DNA of 32,777 bases. Origin: Candidatus Pacebacteria bacterium CG_4_10_14_0_8_um_filter_42_14 (GTDB lineage: Bacteria; Patescibacteriota; Microgenomatia; UBA1400; PJMF01). The notes under the pieces were generated by a model. It saw only the letters and a program-made list of their open reading frames with translations. It was not told the DNA's origin and did not search any database. Within the stretch, counting starts at the first letter, position 1, and every line of letters starts with the position of its first letter. The stretch lies in NCBI GenBank assembly GCA_002784625.1, contig PFLP01000050.1, positions 1 to 32,777 of the forward strand, given 5' to 3'. Below, piece after piece: positions 25,336 to 32,777 of this stretch. Both the position numbers and the translations under genes were made by a program.

Positions 25336-28269
25336 ATGTTAAGATTTTTGTCTAATTTTTTTGATGATAATAAAAGACAACTTGATGGTTATCAAAAGAT
25401 TGTTGCTTCAGTAAATGCAGAAGAGGCGACAGTAAAAAAACTTTCTGACACAAAGCTTGCAGCCCAGACCAAAAAGTTTAAAAAACAAATTCAAGAAATG
25501 CGGACATCTGGAGAAGACGACGCTGGTATTCTAAAAACACTTTTACCAGAAGCTTTCGCCACTGTTAGAGAAGTTTCCCGCCGCGTACTTGGCTTAAGAC
25601 ATTTTGATGTTCAGCTGATCGCTGGAGCTGCTCTGCACTTTAGCTCTATCACCGAGCAAAAAACTGGAGAAGGCAAGACTTTAACAGTCTCAGCGCCTCT
25701 TTATCTAAATGCTCTTCTTGGTAAAGGTGCTCACCTAGTCACCGTTAATGACTACCTAGCAGAGCTTGGAGCTGGCTGGATTGGCCCTATTTATCACTTC
25801 CTTGGTCTTTCAACGGCTGTTATCACTCACGAATCCTCTCGTCTTTATAATCCTGGCTTTGATTCCGCTGAGAAGGGTGATGAAAGATTAGAGCATTTTG
25901 AGCCAATTACCAGAAAACAAGCTTATGCGGCGGACATTACCTACGGCACAAATAACGAGTTTGGCTTTGATTACTTGCGCGACAACATGGTGCAATCTAT
26001 TGAACAAATGGCCCAACGACCAGTTGATACTCATCACTACGCTATTGTTGATGAAGCTGACTCTATTTTGATCGATGAAGCTCGAACACCGCTGATTATT
26101 TCAGCTCCAGATTCTGAACCGACTCAACAGTACTACGAGTCTTCTCGACTGGTGACTTCACTCGAGTCTGGCAGTGATTTTACCGTCGATGAGAAATCTC
26201 GAACAGTTAACCTCACCGACTTGGGAGTTAAGCGCGTGGAACAGAAACTTGGCGTGAAAAACCTTTACGAGGAGAGTTTCGACACTATTCATCATATTGA
26301 AGCCGCTCTAAAAGCCAAGACCCTTTTTACTCGAGACAAAGACTATATTGTTCGCGAAAACGAAGTTGTAATCGTCGATGAACACACTGGAAGATTGATG
26401 TTCGGTCGCCGTTACTCCGACGGACTTCATCAGGCTATTGAGGCAAAAGAAAACGTACCTATTCAGCAAGAATCTAGAACCTTGGCATCTATTTCAATTC
26501 AAAATTACTTCAGGCAGTATTACAAGCTTTCAGGAATGACTGGTACGGCTCTGACCGAAGCTGAGGAATTTAAAAAGATTTATAACATTGACGTTTTGGT
26601 TGTACCAACAAATGTGCCTGTAGTTAGAGATGATCGATCGGACATTGTGTATAAAACTGCATCAGCAAAATACTCTGCCATCGCCAACATGGTGGAAGAA
26701 ATTCACGCCACCGGTCAACCAATTCTTATTGGAACGAGATCAATAGAGCATAACGAGACCATCGCCAAATTCCTCAAGAGGAAAGGTGTGCCTCATCAAG
26801 TTCTTAATGCAAAAAATCATGAGAGAGAAGCTTTCGTCATTGCCGATGCCGGAAAAAAAGGCGCAATCACTGTTGCTACCAATATTGCTGGACGCGGTGT
26901 GGACATCGTTTTGGGAGGCTCAAAACCAGAACTCAAAGATTTTCGAAAAAAAGGCAATTCAAATTCGCTTTCTGAATCGGCTAAAAAACTTGCTGCTGAG
27001 TTGAAGCTTCCGCCTTCTGTTAATCCAGCTAACTACAAGTTGGCTGATTACCAAAAGTCTCTAGATAAGTGGAAAAAATCTCACGAAGAAGTTGTTTCTT
27101 CTGGTGGTTTATTCATTCTTGGCACTGAAAGACATGAATCCCGACGCATCGATAATCAGCTCAGAGGACGCGCTGGTCGCCAGGGAGACCCTGGGGTTAG
27201 TCTTTTCTTCATTTCTCTTGAAGACGACATCATGAGAATTTTCGGAGGCGAGCAGATTTCCAAGGTTATGGACTTCTTGAAAATCGAAGAAAATCAACCA
27301 ATTGAGCATAAAATGATTGGTAAGTCTATTGAATCAGCGCAAGTTAAAGTGGAAGGTTTCTTTTTTGACCAACGCAAGCGCCTAGTTGAGTTTGATGACG
27401 TCATGAATAAGCAGCGCGAGATCATTTATAAACGACGGCGCAGACTTCTCGAACAATCTTCGGGTGTAACAAAGCCAGAGATCGAGTCTTCCGAGAACTT
27501 AAAGGAAGAAATTCTTTCTTACATCGAAGACGAAGTTGAAGCCATTGTTTCGCTAAATGCCCCAGAGCAATACAACGACGAAGAATATAACGCTATCGTT
27601 CGCGACTTCTCAAAACTCGTTCCATTTGATCCAACTTCACAAAGGGCTTTAGCAACAAAGCTTGGTGAACTTACAACAACTGACGAAATCACTGATGAAC
27701 TAATTAAATTGGCAACAAAAGCTTACGAATCTCGAGAGCGTCAATATGGAGCAACTCAGATGAGATTTCTTGAGAGGGCGGTTTCACTCTCAACAATTGA
27801 TGAGAAATGGATGAATCACCTCGATGCCATGGACGGGCTGAGAGATGGCATTTGGCTAAGAGGCGATAAACAAACTGTGCTTTCAGAGTACAAAAAAGAG
27901 GCATTCGCCATGTTTGATGAGCTAGTTGACTCGATGGAATCCACGGTTGCGAATAGAATGTTCAGAGTTCAGCTTCGAAATTCAGAAAATCTAACTCAGA
28001 CACCCGTCAATACTATCGAACATAAGGACGACGTAAACGAATCGCTAGCAAAAGAAGTTGCTGATGCGACTCCGCCAACATCACAACCAACCATGACCAA
28101 GGGCTCAAGTTCTGATTTAGCAGCTGCTCTACTTAATGCCAAAGCTACAGCTAAGCCGCAGCCAGGCTCAAAGAAAGCTACGATTGGCAGGAATGATCCT
28201 TGCCCATGCGGAAGTGGTTTAAAATATAAAAAGTGCGGACTGATCGACGCACCCGAGCATCGAAAGTAA
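25336..28269 (+). CDS. secA: Preprotein translocase ATPase SecA
   Basis: The 977-residue motor pushes unfolded proteins through SecYEG. Walker A is EQKTGEGKT near 108-116, the DEAD-type Walker B IVDEADSILIDEARTP is near 236-251, followed by FRQYYKLSGMTGTA and the second ATPase lobe with AGRGVDIVLGG and NQLRGRAGRQGDPG. The C-terminal tail keeps three zinc cysteines (DPCPCGSGLKYKKC) but has Gly where the fourth ligand, His or Cys, is expected. There are 3 bases between serS and this gene. The protein is somewhat longer than average because of its linker before the zinc tail. Confidence 0.98.
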   Translation: MLRFLSNFFDDNKRQLDGYQKIVASVNAEEATVKKLSDTKLAAQTKKFKKQIQEMRTSGEDDAGILKTLLPEAFATVREVSRRVLGLRHFDVQLIAGAALHFSSITEQKTGEGKTLTVSAPLYLNALLGKGAHLVTVNDYLAELGAGWIGPIYHFLGLSTAVITHESSRLYNPGFDSAEKGDERLEHFEPITRKQAYAADITYGTNNEFGFDYLRDNMVQSIEQMAQRPVDTHHYAIVDEADSILIDEARTPLIISAPDSEPTQQYYESSRLVTSLESGSDFTVDEKSRTVNLTDLGVKRVEQKLGVKNLYEESFDTIHHIEAALKAKTLFTRDKDYIVRENEVVIVDEHTGRLMFGRRYSDGLHQAIEAKENVPIQQESRTLASISIQNYFRQYYKLSGMTGTALTEAEEFKKIYNIDVLVVPTNVPVVRDDRSDIVYKTASAKYSAIANMVEEIHATGQPILIGTRSIEHNETIAKFLKRKGVPHQVLNAKNHEREAFVIADAGKKGAITVATNIAGRGVDIVLGGSKPELKDFRKKGNSNSLSESAKKLAAELKLPPSVNPANYKLADYQKSLDKWKKSHEEVVSSGGLFILGTERHESRRIDNQLRGRAGRQGDPGVSLFFISLEDDIMRIFGGEQISKVMDFLKIEENQPIEHKMIGKSIESAQVKVEGFFFDQRKRLVEFDDVMNKQREIIYKRRRRLLEQSSGVTKPEIESSENLKEEILSYIEDEVEAIVSLNAPEQYNDEEYNAIVRDFSKLVPFDPTSQRALATKLGELTTTDEITDELIKLATKAYESRERQYGATQMRFLERAVSLSTIDEKWMNHLDAMDGLRDGIWLRGDKQTVLSEYKKEAFAMFDELVDSMESTVANRMFRVQLRNSENLTQTPVNTIEHKDDVNESLAKEVADATPPTSQPTMTKGSSSDLAAALLNAKATAKPQPGSKKATIGRNDPCPCGSGLKYKKCGLIDAPEHRK

Positions 28270-28272
28270 CAA

Positions 28273-29169
28273 ATGAAAGTCTTAGGTGGCACCGGAAACG
28301 CAAAGTTAACTGAAGAGATTGCTAAAGAACTCGGAGTAGAGCTGGTTTTGCCCGAATTCAAGCTTTTTGCCAACGGAGAACAACGCATCTGGATTCCGAA
28401 AAAACTCGGCGGCCAACAAGTGATTTTGGTACAAAGTCTCGCTGCCCCAGTCGACACTCACATTATCCAGCTGCTCCTTCTAATTGATGCACTTGAAAGG
28501 CTTGGAATCAAACAATTATTTCTCGTCGTTCCTTGGATGGGTTACTCCTTACAAGACAAGGTATTCCGAGAAGGTGAGCCAATCGCTGCCAAAGTCGTTG
28601 CCCAGTTACTATCTTCTAGAAATATCAGCAGAACCTTTTTGCTTGATTTGCATAACTCGGCCATCGCTGGCTTTTTTGAAGGACCCAACACTCATCTCTC
28701 TACCCTAGATCTATTTGTTGATTTCGCAAAAAGACAAGACTACTCAGAAAACACAGTGGTAGTTTGTCCAGATATTGGCGGCCTTAGAAGAGCTCAAAAC
28801 TTTGCCGATAAGCTGAATTTACCCATGGCTAGTATGGAGAAACAACGAAATCTGGTCACCGGCGAAGTAACAACGGGAAGAATACACGGGGATGTTTCTG
28901 GTATGAACTGTCTCGTTTATGATGATGTGATTATGTCAGGCAGCACCTTGGTAAAAACCGCTCAAGCCCTGAAATCAAACGGTGCTAAAAAAGTCATTTG
29001 TTTGGCATCTCACGGCGTTTTCACCAAACCAATTGAAACCCTATTTGCCGACAAATTGATTGACGAAGTTATCATTACTGACAGCGTTGAGCAACGCGTC
29101 GCTCATAAAAAAATCACGGTACTAAGTGTCGCCAAACTTTTGGCAGAACCTATATCTGAATACTTATGA
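28273..29169 (+). CDS. prs: Ribose-phosphate pyrophosphokinase (PRPP synthase)
   Basis: The 298-residue enzyme makes PRPP from ribose 5-phosphate and ATP for nucleotide synthesis. Two phosphoribosyltransferase domains are visible: FANGEQRIWIP near 36-46, PWMGYSLQDKVFREGEP near 92-108, LLDLHNSAIAGFF near 123-135, the catalytic loop MEKQRN with Lys and Arg kept, and the PRPP loop DDVIMSGSTL near 217-226. The usual loop is DDxIDTGGT, so one Asp is Met here. The upstream transketolase could supply ribose 5-phosphate. Its TGA overlaps the proS ATG. Confidence 0.88.
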   Translation: MKVLGGTGNAKLTEEIAKELGVELVLPEFKLFANGEQRIWIPKKLGGQQVILVQSLAAPVDTHIIQLLLLIDALERLGIKQLFLVVPWMGYSLQDKVFREGEPIAAKVVAQLLSSRNISRTFLLDLHNSAIAGFFEGPNTHLSTLDLFVDFAKRQDYSENTVVVCPDIGGLRRAQNFADKLNLPMASMEKQRNLVTGEVTTGRIHGDVSGMNCLVYDDVIMSGSTLVKTAQALKSNGAKKVICLASHGVFTKPIETLFADKLIDEVIITDSVEQRVAHKKITVLSVAKLLAEPISEYL

Positions 29170-30851
29170 AATACTCAAAACTTCTCGGCAAAACAGCTAA
29201 AAATGATTCAAAAGGATCTAAGTTCGCTAGTCAAAGATACTTGACCAGAGGTGGCTTTATCAAAGAATCTACAGCCGGACGATACTCATTTTTACCACTC
29301 GGCTGGAGAGTTCATGAAAAGATTAAGGCAATTGTTAAAGACGAAATGGACAAAACTGGTGCCCAAGAAATGCTTGTCCCGACCCTGCATCCTCTAGAGT
29401 TTTGGGAAGAAACAAATCGTACAAACTCCGTTGGCTTTGAGCTCATGACTGTTAAAGATCGACGGGAAGCTTTTTTTGCCCTGGGCGGTACTGCTGAGGA
29501 AATGTTTGTTGACGTCGTCAGAAACTTGCACCTATCCTATCGAGATTTACCATTCACGATCTATCAGTTTTCTAACAAATTTAGAGACGAGCTTCGGGCT
29601 CGAGGCGGTCTCTTGAGGCTTCGAGAATTCGTCATGAAAGATGGCTACTCTTTTCATACTGATAAGGAAGATTTTGAGAATGAATATCAGGTCATGTCTG
29701 ATGCTTATGCGAGAATGTACAAACGCATCGGCCTAGACGCACTAAAGGTAGCTGCTGACAACGGCTATATCGGTGGTGAGTACTGCCATGAGTTCCAAGT
29801 AGAGTGTGATCTCGGCGAAGGTCGTTTTTTTGTTTCAGAAGACGGAAGCTACTGTGCCCACGAGGACATTGCCACATTTACAAGGGATAACAAAAACCTC
29901 GACGAGCCTCTCCAAAAATATCAAGTCGTCGACGCTGTCAGAGGCACGACTATGGAGGACGGCGTTAAATTTCACAATTTGCCTTTGTGGCGACAAATCA
30001 AAGACGTTCTCTACGCGACAGAAACTGGCAAACTTGTTTTAGCAATAACCAGAGGAGATCTAGATATCAATGAGATTAAACTTGCTCATGTCGTGAGTGC
30101 CCTCTCACTTAGACCAGCTTCAGTGGAAGAAGTTAAGTCGCTTGGTTCAGAACCTGGATTTATCTCGCCGGTTGGTTTGGCAGGAAAAGTCACTATTGTT
30201 GCTGATCCTTCGCTTCGAACCACAGTTAACGCTTTTGGTGGGGCTAATGCCTTGAATAAAGATGCTATCAACATCAATATCGATCGAGACTACACAGCAG
30301 ATATCGAGGCTGATATCGCCATGGCTCAAGACGGTTTTTTGAGTGAAAATGGAAAAAGCTTGCTGATAGAGAAGAAGGGCATTGAGGTTGGAAATATTTT
30401 CCAACTTGGCCTCCACTACTCGACTAAAATGAAAGATGCAAACTTTGCTGATAGCGCTGGTGGGCAAACGCCTTACTACATGGGTTGTTATGGATTTGGT
30501 CTGGCTAGAACGTTAGCGACTGTGGTTGAAAAACATCACGACGACAAGGGAATAATTTGGCCAGCGTCAATTGCCCCGTTTGCCGTTCACTTGGTTTCAC
30601 TGCCAGGAGCAGAAGATTTTGCAACTAGCCTCTATGAGGAGCTTCTCAAGGCTGACATTGAAGTCCTTTGGGATGATCGTTCAGTCTCCGCAGGCGTTAA
30701 ATTCGCTGATGCTGATCTCATCGGTATTCCCATTAGACTAGTTGTTTCAAGTAGAAATGGTGAAAAGGTCGAGTGGAAAAATAGAGCAGACTCAAAATCA
30801 ACCTTAATGAATAGAGAAGACGTTCTGAAAAAACTTTTAATTACCGAATAA
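29166..30851 (+). CDS. proS: Prolyl-tRNA synthetase, bacterial type
   Basis: The 561-residue class II synthetase has the bacterial layout with an insertion (INS) domain between motifs 2 and 3. Motif 1 includes TAGRYSFLPLGWRVHEKI, motif 2 is FRDELRARGGLLRLREFVMKD near 138-158, the INS-like segment spans about 225-395 (TRGDLDINEIKLAHV, SPVGLAGKVTIVAD), motif 3 is YYMGCYGFGLART near 438-450, and the anticodon-binding domain follows. The INS domain of this type hydrolyses Ala-tRNA-Pro. It is the last gene of the lysS operon and is followed by a long hairpin terminator. Confidence 0.95.
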   Translation: MKYSKLLGKTAKNDSKGSKFASQRYLTRGGFIKESTAGRYSFLPLGWRVHEKIKAIVKDEMDKTGAQEMLVPTLHPLEFWEETNRTNSVGFELMTVKDRREAFFALGGTAEEMFVDVVRNLHLSYRDLPFTIYQFSNKFRDELRARGGLLRLREFVMKDGYSFHTDKEDFENEYQVMSDAYARMYKRIGLDALKVAADNGYIGGEYCHEFQVECDLGEGRFFVSEDGSYCAHEDIATFTRDNKNLDEPLQKYQVVDAVRGTTMEDGVKFHNLPLWRQIKDVLYATETGKLVLAITRGDLDINEIKLAHVVSALSLRPASVEEVKSLGSEPGFISPVGLAGKVTIVADPSLRTTVNAFGGANALNKDAININIDRDYTADIEADIAMAQDGFLSENGKSLLIEKKGIEVGNIFQLGLHYSTKMKDANFADSAGGQTPYYMGCYGFGLARTLATVVEKHHDDKGIIWPASIAPFAVHLVSLPGAEDFATSLYEELLKADIEVLWDDRSVSAGVKFADADLIGIPIRLVVSSRNGEKVEWKNRADSKSTLMNREDVLKKLLITE

Positions 30852-30989
30852 AGTACGGTAAATATTAGAACCTATATTAAACATTTCTCAAACCAGCAAA
30901 CTTGCTATAGATTGATCATAGAAGCAATTTTTCTCATAGGTATTTTATATATCACGCCGTATAGTACTCATACATTCCGGTGAGGAACA
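30852..30989 (+). other. Intergenic stretch after proS, no gene seen
   Basis: This A+T-rich spacer has no plausible ORF. A TATAGT at 30960-30965 could be a -10, but there is no good -35 and no TG extension, so I do not call a promoter. Confidence 0.5.
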
Positions 30990-31049
30990 CCCACTGCGAC
31001 TGTCCTGGTTTTGTAAAAGACTTTGGCTGTTGCGGTGGGGTTTTATTTT
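30990..31049 (+). terminator. Long hairpin terminator after proS
   Basis: CCCACTGCGAC pairs with GTTGCGGTGGG (11 bp with two G-U pairs) around a loop of about 28 bases, followed by TTTTATTTTG. It ends the lysS-to-proS unit. The large loop is unusual for a simple terminator and could hold an inner helix (GTC with GAC). Confidence 0.7.
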
Positions 31050-31063
31050 GTCTTGGTCGTCAA

Positions 31064-31072
31064 TGTTATACT
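31064..31072 (+). promoter_or_regulatory. Extended -10 promoter for the DHH-like gene, near-leaderless
   Basis: TGtTATACT ends 8 bases before the ATG at 31081, directly after the proS terminator. The TTTTATTTTGTCT stretch upstream supplies only a poor -35. Confidence 0.6.
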
Positions 31073-31080
31073 AGTGGAAG

Positions 31081-31956
31081 ATGCCTCAACAAAAATTAAT
31101 TATCACTCACCACGCACCTGATCTTGATGCTATTTCATCGGTTTGGCTCTTAAAACGCTTTGATTCCCAAAATTATGCAAACGCCAAAATAGGCTACGTG
31201 AACCCAGGCCTCTCCTTGGATCCAAACATGGCTGATAACTACGGTATCTTGCCTCACAACGTAGTTCACGTCGACACCGGTCGCGGTGAATTTGATCATC
31301 ACACCTCAGAAAAGAATAGCCGAGACATTTGTGCTGCCACTTTGGTTCGTGATTATTTGATTAAGTCACATCCAGAATTAGCCAATGATTCGGCGTTAAA
31401 GGCAATTGTTGACCATGTGACTGAGATCGATCATTTTGGTGAAATATTTTGGCCTGAACCAGATAGCTATCGTTATAACTTTATGCTTCACGAGCTAATT
31501 AGGGGCAGTGAGTTTATGGCCCAAAATACCGATGACTCACAAATGCAGTTTGGAATGCAGGCTTTAGACAATGTCTATGCGGTTATGAAACAAAGTCACA
31601 AAGCTTCACAAATTCTCGATAATGATGGACTTATATTCCAAATTTCAGCTGGCAAATGCCTCGCCATCTCAACAAAAAATGATGACGTCATAAAGCTAGC
31701 TCAGAAACGAGGCATGATGCTGGTTGTCAGAAAAGACCCCTCCCTTGGTCACATTCGCATAAAAGTCAGACCGGATAGTTCTCTAACTCTTGAGAAACTC
31801 TACGAAAGAGTCCTGAAACTTGATCAGAAAGGTACCTGGTATTATCACCCGGGTGGGAAAATGCTCATCAACGGCTCACGCAAACATCTTGATCAGCAAC
31901 CCTCGCCTCTGAGCTTGCAAGAAATTGTAACTGCAATAAAAGACTTATATGAATAA
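31081..31956 (+). CDS. DHH/MYG1-like predicted metal-dependent phosphoesterase
   Basis: The 291-residue protein begins with ITHHAPDLDAISSVWLL (residues 8-24), where His and an Asp-x-Asp pattern look like metal ligands, and then has VHVDTGRGEFDHHTSEK near 62-78, a DHH motif. A third candidate ligand is VDHVTEIDHFGE near 110-121. These resemble MYG1/DHH-type hydrolases, some of which act on RNA or nucleotides. I cannot place it in a named family with certainty and its substrate is unknown. Its end overlaps the HIT gene by 8 bases, so a joint nucleotide-related role is possible. Confidence 0.6.
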   Translation: MPQQKLIITHHAPDLDAISSVWLLKRFDSQNYANAKIGYVNPGLSLDPNMADNYGILPHNVVHVDTGRGEFDHHTSEKNSRDICAATLVRDYLIKSHPELANDSALKAIVDHVTEIDHFGEIFWPEPDSYRYNFMLHELIRGSEFMAQNTDDSQMQFGMQALDNVYAVMKQSHKASQILDNDGLIFQISAGKCLAISTKNDDVIKLAQKRGMMLVVRKDPSLGHIRIKVRPDSSLTLEKLYERVLKLDQKGTWYYHPGGKMLINGSRKHLDQQPSPLSLQEIVTAIKDLYE

Positions 31957-32440
31957 ATCAGATTGTATTTTTTGCAAAATTGTTTCTGGTGATGCGCCAG
32001 CTCACGTGATTTGGTCAAGTGATTCTCACATGGCGTTTCTTTCGATATTTCCCAACACCGATGGTTTTACTGTGGTGATCCCAAAAGAGCATCATGGCAG
32101 CTATGCTTTTGAACAAAGCGACGAGGTTCTCTCAGAGCTGGTTATTGTTACAAAAACTGTAGCTAAAATTATTGACAACTACTACAAAGATGTGTCGAGA
32201 ACAGGAATGTTCTTTGAAGGCTTCGGCGTAGACCATCTTCACAGCAAGCTTTTTCCGATGCATGGAACTGGTGATTTGGAGCAATGGAAAAACATTGAAA
32301 GCTCATCTAACAGCCAATTCTTTCCAACTTATCCTGGCTTCTTACCTTCAAATGACTCGAATCGTGCGAATGATGATGACTTATCAAAATTAGCAAGCAA
32401 TATTCGTGCCTCTTACCAAGATGGAAATCATCAAGTATAA
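31949..32440 (+). CDS. HIT-family nucleotide-binding protein
   Basis: The 163-residue protein has the HIT N-terminus CIFCKIVSGDAPAHVIW with CxxC, the VIPKEHHGSY segment near 44-53, and the HIT motif in FGVDHLHSKLFP near 92-103. HIT enzymes hydrolyse or transfer nucleotides via the middle His of HxHxHxx; here the first and middle His align with DHLH and the third is Lys. The C-terminal 50 residues are polar and extend past the core fold. It overlaps the DHH-like gene upstream, and its stop lies within the rpsU -10 box. Confidence 0.85.
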   Translation: MNKSDCIFCKIVSGDAPAHVIWSSDSHMAFLSIFPNTDGFTVVIPKEHHGSYAFEQSDEVLSELVIVTKTVAKIIDNYYKDVSRTGMFFEGFGVDHLHSKLFPMHGTGDLEQWKNIESSSNSQFFPTYPGFLPSNDSNRANDDDLSKLASNIRASYQDGNHQV

Positions 32441-32441
32441 T
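32413..32441 (+). promoter_or_regulatory. Promoter of rpsU inside the end of the HIT gene
   Basis: TTACCA and a perfect TATAAT are separated by exactly 17 bases. The -10 overlaps the HIT stop codon and ends 10 bases before the rpsU ATG. Confidence 0.65.
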
Positions 32442-32451
32442 TACCAATCTT

Positions 32452-32700
32452 ATGCCAATTGTTATTAGAGCAAAACAGAACGATAGCACTAATGATGTTA
32501 TTAAACGCTTCAAAAGAGCAGTCACTCAAGTTGATATTGTCCAAAAAGCTAAAGACGCGGCTTTCTTTATCAGTAAAGCCAGTATGCGAGCATCAAAACG
32601 CATGGACATGAACAGACTTCGTCGACGCGCTAGATCACTCAAGCGCATGAAAAACGTTTCTGAGTTATCTCTTCAAAGAATTAACGATCGTCTTCACTAG
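32452..32700 (+). CDS. rpsU: Ribosomal protein bS21
   Basis: The 82-residue basic protein matches bS21: an N-terminal MPIVIRAKQND, the helix DVIKRFKRAVTQ near 15-26 (usual pattern ALRRFKR), then a long Arg/Lys-rich helix. It sits on the small subunit near the anti-Shine-Dalgarno. It is longer than the typical 57-71 residues because of extra sequence in the middle and a C-terminal tail. The strong promoter directly upstream allows expression independent of the HIT gene. Confidence 0.88.
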   Translation: MPIVIRAKQNDSTNDVIKRFKRAVTQVDIVQKAKDAAFFISKASMRASKRMDMNRLRRRARSLKRMKNVSELSLQRINDRLH

Positions 32701-32718
32701 ACTTGTCGCAAAATAAGG

Positions 32719-32766
32719 AACAACACTTCCCCCTCCCCAAATTCAGTTAGAGTGTTGTTGATTTTG
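32719..32766. terminator. Hairpin after rpsU, possible bidirectional terminator
   Basis: AACAACACT and AGTGTTGTT form a perfect 9-bp stem with a 23-base loop. T-rich tracts follow on both strands (GATTTTG on plus, CCTTATTTTG on minus). The stem is A+T-rich and the T runs are short, so efficiency is uncertain. Confidence 0.5.
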
Positions 32767-32777
32767 TAAAGTTGTAC

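Noticed and set aside
27996-28457. 153-residue minus-strand ORF across the secA/prs junction
   Set aside because: It is opposite two well-supported genes and has no family features.
29950-30020. Loss of the editing lysine in the ProRS INS domain
   Set aside because: The segment LWRQIKDVLYA keeps a Lys that can align with the editing residue. I could not decide the alignment by eye, so no claim is made.

Overview
The window is a compact, about 42% G+C, bacterial chromosomal segment with almost no intergenic space; the longest stretch without a gene is about 230 bases. TGA is used as an ordinary stop (aldehyde dehydrogenase, transketolase N, prs), so this is genetic code 11. Class I lysyl-tRNA synthetase, a split transketolase feeding lactate dehydrogenase, an alpha-glucan cluster with GH57 and GH15 enzymes, a PilM-like/LytR_C fusion and a tRNA gene without encoded CCA together suggest a Candidate Phyla Radiation (Patescibacteria) genome. 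A Microgenomates-type lineage is my best guess, inferred from gene content only. I see no phage, insertion sequence, CRISPR array or rRNA.

Layout. (1) 33-2840, minus strand: aldehyde dehydrogenase, GNAT acetyltransferase, a small four-helix membrane protein and an MFS-like protein that ends early. (2) 2911-3216, plus: a DUF1599 (Nmad1-like) protein, divergent from region 1. (3) 3219-8662, minus: GT4-type glycosyltransferase, GH57 alpha-glucanase, GH15 glucoamylase and a BadF-type sugar kinase, apparently a pathway for making and breaking down an alpha-glucan. (4) 8770-11500, plus: transketolase N and C subunits and lactate dehydrogenase, i.e. pentose interconversion and fermentative redox balance; Fpg/MutM converges on it from the minus strand. 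(5) 12402-14189: tRNA-Lys(UUU) and a PilM-like/TM/LytR_C envelope protein. (6) 14265-20504: a complete F1Fo ATP synthase operon in canonical order atpBEFHAGDC, with a rebuilt delta subunit and an acidic insertion in subunit a. (7) 20555-21110: greA with its own promoter and a clear terminator. (8) 21149-30851: a translation/secretion operon, class I LysRS fused to a B3/B4 domain, HD hydrolase, serS, secA, prs and proS, closed by a long hairpin terminator. (9) 31081-32700: DHH/MYG1-like protein, HIT protein and rpsU, followed by a hairpin.

Two modes of translation initiation stand out. Genes inside operons often have a Shine-Dalgarno (GGAG, AAGGAG) or overlap their upstream neighbour. Genes that begin transcription units usually have a TATACT, TACACT or TATAAT box only 6-12 bases before the ATG, which predicts leaderless or nearly leaderless mRNAs. 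The best candidates for something undescribed are the delta subunit made of two tandem C-terminal domains with no N-terminal domain, the LysRS-B3/B4 fusion, the PilM-like/LytR_C fusion and the leaderless promoter pattern.
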